From positions 1-18,999 of the forward strand of contig CAKVKI010000021.1 in the NCBI GenBank assembly GCA_934754975.1: a stretch of 18,999 nt of DNA, given 5' to 3'. Made by a program: the position numbers and the translations under genes. A model generated the notes under the pieces. It was not told the origin of the DNA and ran no database searches. It saw only the letters and a list, made by a program, of their open reading frames with translations. This stretch comes from an uncultured Alistipes sp. Lineage in GTDB: Bacteria; Bacteroidota; Bacteroidia; Bacteroidales; Rikenellaceae. Of this stretch, positions 14,552 through 18,999 are shown piece by piece. Position 1 is the first letter of the stretch. Each line of letters begins with the position of its first letter.

Positions 14552-15559
14552 ATGCCTCTTGAAAAGCTGAATGCGGCGCTGATCGCCGCTATTCAAAACG
14601 GCACTCCGGAATATACCAATCCGGCGGCCATATTGACCGATAAACTGAATATCGGCCGCGAAGCGGCTTACCGGCGTCTTCGCGGCGAAGTGCCTTTTAC
14701 TTTCGGTGAGGCGGCGATACTTTCGGCGCAGATGAATTTCTCGCTCGACCGCGCCGTCGGGGCCGTCGATTTCGGAAACGTACTCTTTCGGCTCAGCTTC
14801 AGCGACTATCATACGGCGCTCGAAGACTATACCGGCGTTATCGACCAGGACACTCTTTTTTACAGGGAAGTGTCGCCGGATACGGATGCGGAGCAGGCTA
14901 TTGCCGGAAACTCGTTCCCGCGGATGATTTACATGCGCTACGAGGGCCTGACTAATTTCAAACTCTTCAAGTGGCTTTATCAGCAGGGACTTATCGACTG
15001 TTCGACGGCTAAATTCGAGGATATGAAAGTTCCCGAGGCGCTTTTGCAGAGTTATCGCGACATAGTGCAGGAAGCGCAGCTGATGCCGGCGACGACGCTG
15101 GTGTTCGACGGCAGCTGCACCAAACGCTGGGTCAATGCCATCTGTGCGTTCCGTAACATGCACCTGATAACCGACGAGAGCGTCGAGATGCTGAAAGCCG
15201 AGCTGCTGCTGTTGCTCGACGAGCTGGAAGAGATCGCCGTAACCGGCCAGTTCCGCAGCGGAAAGCCGGTGTCTATTTATATATCGGATATGGATATCGA
15301 AGCGACTTACTGTTATGTTGCCGCGCGGCACTACCGGGCGAGCTGTATCGACACGTTCTCGATCAATTCGCTGCGAAGCGCCGATCCGGGCATGTTCGAG
15401 CATGTTAAGCGGTGGATTACGTCGCTGAGTCGTTTTGCGACGTTGATTTCATGCAGCGGAGAATTGCAGCGGATTCATTTCTTCAAGCGTCAGCGTGCCA
15501 TAGTGGCAGAATTGGAAAGGGAGGGCTTAGAACCCTCCCCCGAAGTCTTCCAGGAATAA
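14552..15559 (+). CDS. Putative HTH-domain regulatory protein (Bacteroidetes type)
   Basis: A 335-residue soluble protein that I do not recognise as a named family. Residues about 25-65 look like a helix-turn-helix: ILTDKL, turn NIG, then REAAYRRLRGE as a candidate recognition helix, followed by FTFGEAAILSAQMNFS as in XRE/Cro-like domains. The remainder (about 75-335) is mixed helix and strand with no membrane segment or signal peptide and no catalytic motif; it could be a ligand-sensing or oligomerisation domain. Similar stand-alone HTH plus large C-terminal domain proteins are common in Bacteroidales with unknown targets. It stands alone behind a terminator and has its own -7 box. DNA binding is inferred from the N-terminal pattern only. 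Confidence 0.75.
   Translation: MPLEKLNAALIAAIQNGTPEYTNPAAILTDKLNIGREAAYRRLRGEVPFTFGEAAILSAQMNFSLDRAVGAVDFGNVLFRLSFSDYHTALEDYTGVIDQDTLFYREVSPDTDAEQAIAGNSFPRMIYMRYEGLTNFKLFKWLYQQGLIDCSTAKFEDMKVPEALLQSYRDIVQEAQLMPATTLVFDGSCTKRWVNAICAFRNMHLITDESVEMLKAELLLLLDELEEIAVTGQFRSGKPVSIYISDMDIEATYCYVAARHYRASCIDTFSINSLRSADPGMFEHVKRWITSLSRFATLISCSGELQRIHFFKRQRAIVAELEREGLEPSPEVFQE
15519..15539 (+). repeat. Hairpin overlapping the 3' end of the regulator gene
   Basis: GGGAGGG (15519-15525), a 7-nt loop, and CCCTCCC (15533-15539) form a 7-bp stem inside the last codons of the regulator gene. No U-run follows, so a terminator is not supported. Confidence 0.6.
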
Positions 15560-15900
15560 ACGGAACCTTGCGTCTAGCTCCATATGTTTATCCTGTGCTT
15601 CAAATCCTGACGGATTTTCCACTTGCGTCACTTTTGCGGGTGTAACCCGCCCCTTGCACAATCCCACTTGAATTCTTCATATCTCCTGTGCAATACAAAC
15701 GTACTGCATTTTTGCAGATCAAACAAGACGGAAATCAGAAATCAAAAAGAATCTATACGCCTAATTTCGAAACAGTTTCAGCGTGCAGTCGCGCATTATG
15801 AAAATCGACGGTTCGGTTTTTGCCGTATTGTCGATTCGCGGGGTTGGACCGGTGGAATGTTTCGAATTTCGAAACAAACGAATCCGTCGGATAAAAATGA
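15560..15900. other. Gene-free stretch with palindromes
   Basis: No convincing gene was found on either strand in this AT-richer stretch between the regulator and the tRNA terminator. It holds a hairpin GCGGGT-GTA-ACCCGC (15636-15650) and the odd palindrome GTTTCGAA-T-TTCGAAAC (15859-15875). The core AATTTCGAAACA of the latter also occurs at 15763-15774. Confidence 0.6.
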
Positions 15901-15928
15901 AAAAAGCGGGGATGACTCCTCGCTTTTT
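15901..15928 (-). terminator. Terminator of the tRNA-Gln gene
   Basis: AAAAAGCG (15901-15908) pairs with CGCTTTTT (15921-15928); an inner GGA/TCC pair extends the stem. Read on the minus strand the stem ends in a U-rich tract (CGCTTTTTTCATTTTT), immediately after the tRNA 3' end. Confidence 0.85.
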
Positions 15929-15931
15929 CAG

Positions 15932-16002
15932 TTGAGCTACCAGGACTCGAACCTGGAATGACAGGACCAGAATCTGTTGTGTTACCATTACACCATAGCT
16001 CA
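15932..16002 (-). tRNA. tRNA-Gln (anticodon CUG)
   Basis: A complete cloverleaf can be drawn on the minus strand: acceptor TGAGCTA/TAGCTCA with discriminator A, D-arm GTGT-AATGGTA-ACAC, anticodon arm ACAGA-TTCTGGT-CCTGT, and T-arm CCAGG-TTCGAGT-CCTGG. The anticodon CTG is at 15968-15970 and reads CAG (Gln). The 3' CCA is not encoded. The last anticodon-stem pair is an A31-C39 mismatch, which is unusual but does not disturb the rest. Confidence 0.93.
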
Positions 16003-16019
16003 ATGAGATTTTGGTGATG

Positions 16020-16049
16020 CAAAAGTAGAACTTTATTTTTCAATTGCAA
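16020..16049 (-). promoter_or_regulatory. Bacteroidetes-type promoter of tRNA-Gln
   Basis: On the minus strand TTG (16049-16047), a 19-bp spacer and TACTTTTG (16027-16020) match the TTG-N19-TAnnTTTG consensus exactly. Transcription would begin about 10 bp before the mature tRNA 5' end at 16002. Confidence 0.75.
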
Positions 16050-16072
16050 AGAAAATTCCGAAAAAAATTTCG

Positions 16073-16080
16073 TACATTTG
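16073..16080 (+). promoter_or_regulatory. Probable -7 element for the nucleoside transporter gene
   Basis: TACATTTG matches TAnnTTTG 59 bp upstream of the ATG at 16140; the nearest TTG is 26 bp away, so the -33 element is poor. It is divergent from the tRNA-Gln promoter. Confidence 0.5.
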
Positions 16081-16139
16081 TTTTAATCGTTTCCGAACTA
16101 AATGAACCTGAAAATAAAATAACGTAAAATCAGAGAATT

Positions 16140-17384
16140 ATGGGAATTAAGTTTCGCCTTATAGTTATGAACTTCCTCCAGTATGCTATCTGGGGCTCGT
16201 GGCTTATTTCGCTGGGCGCCTATCTGGGCGGCGGACTCGACTTCACGGGACTGCAGATCGGCAGTTTCTTTGCGACGATGGGCGTCGCTTCGCTGTTCAT
16301 GCCCGCCGTGATGGGAATCATAGCCGACCGGTGGGTTCCGGCGCAGAAACTGCTGGGCATCTGCCACCTGATAAGCGGCGCCTTCCTCGTGGCGGCGGCT
16401 TCGCAGACGGCCTATGCGCCTTTATACAGTTGTATGCTGCTGAGCGTGATGTTCTACATGCCGACGATCGCGCTGTCGAATTCGGTGGCCTACAACGCCC
16501 TCGACCTGGCGAAACTCGATACCGTGAAACATTTCCCGCCGATCCGCGTGTGGGGGACCGTGGGATTCATCGCCGCCATGTGGTTCGTCGATCTGACGCA
16601 TGTCGGCGGCATCCAGATCAAGCTCACTGCCTGGCAGCTCTACGTTTCGGCGTTCCTGTCGCTCGTATTGGCCGTCTACTCCTTCTCGCTGCCCGGATGT
16701 CCCGTGGACCGCAATGTCAAGTCGCAGTCGTGGATCGACACGCTGGGCCTCCGCGCCTTCGCGCTTTTCAAGGAGAAGCGTATGGCCGTTTTCTTCATCT
16801 TTTCGATGCTGCTCGGCGCCGCTCTGCAGATTACCAACGCTTTTGGCGATACCTATATTCAGAACTTCGGTTCGATGCCGCAGTATGCCGATTCGGCGAT
16901 CGTGAAACACTCGGTGATCCTGCTGTCGCTTTCGCAGATGTCCGAGACGTTCTGCATCCTGCTGATTCCGTTCTTCCTCCGGCGTTTCGGCATTAAGAAA
17001 GTGATGCTGATTTCGATGCTGGCATGGGTACTCCGCTTCGGATTCTTCGGCATCGGCAATCCCGGTTCGGGCGCGGCGTTCCTGATCCTTTCGATGGTCG
17101 TGTACGGCGTGGCATTCGATTTCTTCAACATTTCAGGTTCGCTGTTCGTCGAAAAAGAGACCAGCCGCGAAATCCGTTCTTCGGCGCAGGGTGTCTTTAT
17201 GATTATGACCAACGGTTTCGGCGCCTTCTTCGGTTCGTATGCCGCAGGCGCCGTCGTCGATGCGTGGGGCTGGCCCGACTCGTGGTTTATCTTCGCAGGT
17301 TACGCCCTCGTGGTGGCCGTGGTCTTTGCCTTCGTGTTCAAGTACAAGCACAATCCCGCGGAGATGGCTTCGGTGAACCATTAA
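16140..17384 (+). CDS. NupG-type nucleoside:H+ symporter (MFS)
   Basis: A 414-residue protein with about 12 membrane segments and no signal peptide, starting MGIKFRLIVMNFLQYAIWGSW. This start, the early FFATMGVASLFMPAVMGIIADRW segment and RVWGTVGFIAAMWFVDLTH are characteristic of the nucleoside:H+ symporter branch of the major facilitator superfamily (NupG/XapB). The C-terminal half has GVAFDFFNISGSLFVEKE, also typical. It should import nucleosides with protons across the inner membrane for salvage. No nucleoside-processing gene is adjacent, so the exact substrate is not shown by context. It is transcribed alone, divergent from tRNA-Gln, and ends at a bidirectional terminator. Confidence 0.92.
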   Translation: MGIKFRLIVMNFLQYAIWGSWLISLGAYLGGGLDFTGLQIGSFFATMGVASLFMPAVMGIIADRWVPAQKLLGICHLISGAFLVAAASQTAYAPLYSCMLLSVMFYMPTIALSNSVAYNALDLAKLDTVKHFPPIRVWGTVGFIAAMWFVDLTHVGGIQIKLTAWQLYVSAFLSLVLAVYSFSLPGCPVDRNVKSQSWIDTLGLRAFALFKEKRMAVFFIFSMLLGAALQITNAFGDTYIQNFGSMPQYADSAIVKHSVILLSLSQMSETFCILLIPFFLRRFGIKKVMLISMLAWVLRFGFFGIGNPGSGAAFLILSMVVYGVAFDFFNISGSLFVEKETSREIRSSAQGVFMIMTNGFGAFFGSYAAGAVVDAWGWPDSWFIFAGYALVVAVVFAFVFKYKHNPAEMASVNH

Positions 17385-17395
17385 GCATAAAAACG

Positions 17396-17430
17396 ATTCC
17401 GGCGGCAGGGATTTCCTTTGCCGCCGGAAT
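17396..17430. terminator. Bidirectional terminator between convergent genes
   Basis: ATTCCGGCGGCA (17396-17407) pairs with TGCCGCCGGAAT (17419-17430), a 12-bp perfect stem with an 11-nt loop. A T-run follows on the plus strand (TGTTTTTG) and an A-run precedes it (AAAAACG), so it serves both the transporter and the acetyltransferase genes. Confidence 0.9.
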
Positions 17431-17438
17431 TGTTTTTG

Positions 17439-17882
17439 TTACCGTCTCAGCATCCTGACATGCGGGATGCCGGCTTCGAGGTAAGTCCCGGAAACGGCTT
17501 CGAAGCCGAGCGATGCGTAAAATCCGGCGAGGTACTCCTGCGCCGCGATGCGGACGGACTGCGGACCCCATGTCTCTGCGATATACCGCAGGGCTTCGAG
17601 CATCAGGCGGCGGCACAATCCGCGGCGGCGGTAACCGGCGTCGACCAGGACCCGCCCGACGGACACTTCGGCGCAGACGATTCCTGCGGGACTAATACGC
17701 AGGAATGCGACGACGCGGCCGCCCTCCTCCATCCGGAGAAAGACGCTCTGCGGATCGACCGCGTCGGCGTCGGGTTCGGTGATATGCTGTTCGAGGAAAA
17801 AGACGGCTTCGCGGGCCTGTACGATACGGTGGTACTCGGCGGCGGAGATTTCGCAGAAACGCTTGATGATGACAGGGTACAT
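17439..17882 (-). CDS. elaA: ElaA-type GNAT N-acetyltransferase
   Basis: A 147-residue GNAT-fold protein, MYPVIIKRFCEISAAEYHRI. The start at 17882 gives the family length (about 150 aa); an upstream ATG at 18065 would run through the divergent gene's start. ElaA-like marks are LQAREAVFFLEQ-type text (VQAREAVFFLEQ, about 21-32), the acetyl-CoA loop VGRVLVDAGYRRRGLCRRLM (Q/RxxGxG/A-like, about 80-100), AAQEYLAGFYASLGFEAV near the C-terminus and the final EAGIPHVRMLRR. The acceptor substrate is not known. It is convergent with the transporter gene and divergent from the nitroreductase gene with only 49 bp between the two starts. Confidence 0.9.
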   Translation of the reverse strand: MYPVIIKRFCEISAAEYHRIVQAREAVFFLEQHITEPDADAVDPQSVFLRMEEGGRVVAFLRISPAGIVCAEVSVGRVLVDAGYRRRGLCRRLMLEALRYIAETWGPQSVRIAAQEYLAGFYASLGFEAVSGTYLEAGIPHVRMLRR

Positions 17883-17902
17883 GCTGTTTGTCGGATAATG
17901 GA

Positions 17903-17910
17903 CAAAGATA
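17903..17910 (-). promoter_or_regulatory. Probable -7 element for the acetyltransferase gene
   Basis: CAAAGATA on the plus strand reads TATCTTTG on the minus strand, matching TAnnTTTG 20 bp before the ATG at 17882. The -33 element is not evident. Confidence 0.45.
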
Positions 17911-17931
17911 TTGAAAATTTTGAAACGTACT

Positions 17932-18801
17932 ATGGAGAATACGATTCGTGTAAATGATGCGACCTGCATCCGCTGCGGCCGCTGTGTGAAGGTATGCCCT
18001 TCGCAGATTTTCGTACAGGAGAAGGCCGGAGTCCCGGTGACGCTGCATAACCCCGGGAACTGCATCGTCTGCGGGCATTGTGCGGCGGTCTGCCCTGCGG
18101 GGGCGGTCGAACACGCCGATTTCCCGGCGGAAAAGGTGCATCCGATCGACTATACGGCCATGCCGACGCCCGAGCAGGTCGAGCTGCTGCTCGCCGCACG
18201 GCGTTCGAACCGCGCTTTTACGCAGCATCCCGTGCCGCAGGAGTATCTCGACCGCATCGTTGCTGCGGCCGACCGCGCGCCGACGGCCACCAACGCCCGG
18301 CAGCTGGGCTATACGCTGGTGACGGACCCCGATATGCGGCGCGGAATCATCGAATATACGCTCGGTGTCTTCGGTACGCTCGTGAAGCGCTTGTCGAATC
18401 CGCTCGTACAGCCCTGGCTGAGCCGCCTGCTGCCGGGCGTTTACCGTTATGTCCCGACGTTTAAGAAGATGCGCCGCGAATACGCGGAAGAGGGCATCGA
18501 CCGTATCCTGCGGGGCGCTACGGCGGTGCTGTTCATCCATGCGCCGAAGCAGAGCCGCTTCGGAGCTGAGGATGCCAATCTCGCTTACCAGAATGCCTCG
18601 CTGATGGCCGAGTCGCTCGGGGTGGGGCAGGTCTACATGGGATTCGTGCTGACCGCCGTGCGGCAGGACAAAAAAGGCGGACTGAACAGGATGCTCGGAC
18701 TCCGAGACCGCCGCATCTGCGCTGTCATGGCGCTCGGCATGCCGCAGTTCCGCTATCCGAATTACATCGACCGCAAAGAATCGGAGGTACGGAAAATCTA
18801 G
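17932..18801 (+). CDS. Ferredoxin-nitroreductase fusion protein
   Basis: A 289-residue cytoplasmic protein. The ATG at 17932 (MENTIRVNDATCIRCGRC) is preferred over the upstream TTG at 17911. The N-terminus is a 2[4Fe-4S] ferredoxin with two complete motifs: CIRCGRCVKVCP (C12, C15, C18, C22) and CIVCGHCAAVCP (C44, C47, C50, C54). The rest is a nitroreductase-type FMN domain, seen in ARRSNRAFTQHPVP (about 89-102), DRAPTATNARQLGY and the C-terminal ALGMPQFRY. Such fusions occur widely in gut anaerobes and accept electrons from reduced ferredoxin to reduce nitro, quinone or flavin-type substrates; the true substrate is unknown. It is divergent from the ElaA-type gene and followed by several hairpins. 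Confidence 0.92.
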   Translation: MENTIRVNDATCIRCGRCVKVCPSQIFVQEKAGVPVTLHNPGNCIVCGHCAAVCPAGAVEHADFPAEKVHPIDYTAMPTPEQVELLLAARRSNRAFTQHPVPQEYLDRIVAAADRAPTATNARQLGYTLVTDPDMRRGIIEYTLGVFGTLVKRLSNPLVQPWLSRLLPGVYRYVPTFKKMRREYAEEGIDRILRGATAVLFIHAPKQSRFGAEDANLAYQNASLMAESLGVGQVYMGFVLTAVRQDKKGGLNRMLGLRDRRICAVMALGMPQFRYPNYIDRKESEVRKI

Positions 18802-18839
18802 ACTGTCGGGAATGCCTGGCTGACCTTTATTATATATAT

Positions 18840-18869
18840 GTAAACGCCCTGCCAATGCAGGGTGTTTAC
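18840..18869 (+). terminator. Terminator-like hairpin after the nitroreductase gene
   Basis: GTAAACGCCCTGC (18840-18852) and GCAGGGTGTTTAC (18857-18869) form a 13-bp stem with one G-T wobble and loop CAAT, followed by TGTTTT. Confidence 0.75.
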
Positions 18870-18870
18870 T

Positions 18871-18914
18871 GTTTTCGGGAGATTTGCCTTGCAAGCGTAC
18901 TGCTTGCCCGAAAC
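18871..18914. repeat. Second hairpin in the downstream intergenic region
   Basis: An inner stem GCAAGC (18891-18896) / GCTTGC (18902-18907) lies within outer GTTTTCGGG (18871-18879) and CCGAAAC (18908-18914). The outer pairing needs an asymmetric internal loop, so it is weaker. Confidence 0.45.
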
Positions 18915-18916
18915 AA

Positions 18917-18944
18917 AAAAGAGAAGCCCTAAAGCTTCCCTTTT
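18917..18944. terminator. Terminator hairpin, probably for the minus-strand gene on the right
   Basis: AAAAGAGAAGC (18917-18927) pairs with GCTTCCCTTTT (18934-18944) with one A-C mismatch and loop CCTAAA. On the minus strand it lies 15 bp after the stop of the partial gene and is followed by a T-run; T residues also follow on the plus side. Confidence 0.75.
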
Positions 18945-18959
18945 CTATGGATATGGACA

Positions 18960-18999
18960 TTAGTACATATTGTCGTACATACTCTGGCTCTTGTCGTAT
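18960..18999 (-). CDS. C-terminal end of an unidentified minus-strand gene (partial)
   Basis: A minus-strand frame entering from the right edge ends with YDKSQSMYDNMY and a TAA stop at 18960-18962, followed by a terminator hairpin. Only 12 residues are in the window. The Tyr/Met-rich end does not identify a family, and the frame is accepted mainly because stop and terminator are well placed. Confidence 0.45.
   Translation of the reverse strand, partial: YDKSQSMYDNMY

Noticed and set aside
15623..15961. Short plus-strand open frame spanning the gene-free stretch and the tRNA terminator
   Set aside because: It runs through a palindrome, a terminator and part of the tRNA, and its translation has no domain or plausible composition.
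1..18999. CRISPR array, insertion sequence or prophage
   Set aside because: No regularly spaced direct repeats, transposase, integrase or terminal inverted repeats were seen.

Overview
The window looks like a chromosomal segment of a GC-rich member of the Bacteroidetes, most probably an Alistipes/Rikenellaceae-type gut anaerobe. The reasons are Bacteroidetes-type promoters (TTG-N19-TAnnTTTG) upstream of several genes, a Bacteroidetes-style pair of M3 peptidase lipoproteins, and the general gene mix. The genus is inference from composition and content, not from a search.

Region 1 (1-9099, all minus strand) is one long, tightly packed gene cluster of ten genes. In transcription order: HyfB-like antiporter subunit, HyfC/NuoH-like subunit, HyfE/NuoK-like subunit, HyfF-like antiporter subunit, NuoC-NuoD-like large subunit, a ferredoxin/NuoB-like fused subunit, a short ChrA-type transporter, a small exported protein, a second short ChrA-type transporter, and a membrane-anchored coiled-coil protein that runs off the window. 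Gaps are at most 26 bp and two junctions are 4-bp ATGA overlaps. The first six genes form a complex I / group 4 hydrogenase-like membrane complex, but the large subunit has lost all four Ni-Fe cysteines. It therefore belongs with the 'energy-converting hydrogenase related' (Ehr) type. The NuoB-like subunit has also lost all four ligands of the proximal (N2-type) cluster, and its fused ferredoxin keeps the ligands of exactly one of two clusters. Most ion-translocation residues of the membrane arm are retained. This complex, stripped of redox sites and joined to a split ChrA transporter pair, is the most interesting content here.

Region 2 (9100-10073) holds an intergenic stretch with three strong hairpins, the rRNA methyltransferase gene rsmE (minus), and a compact promoter region in which a plus-strand and a minus-strand promoter face each other across a nested inverted repeat.

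Region 3 (10074-14453, plus) has two tandem M3-family zinc peptidase lipoproteins (Dcp/oligopeptidase type) closed by a strong terminator. Region 4 (14552-16140) has a putative HTH-domain regulator, about 370 bp without a gene but with palindromes, and a minus-strand tRNA-Gln(CUG) with its own promoter and terminator. Region 5 (16140-18999) has a NupG-type nucleoside transporter (plus), a bidirectional terminator, an ElaA-type acetyltransferase (minus), a divergent 2[4Fe-4S]-ferredoxin/nitroreductase fusion (plus), three consecutive hairpins, and the last 12 codons of a minus-strand gene entering from the right.
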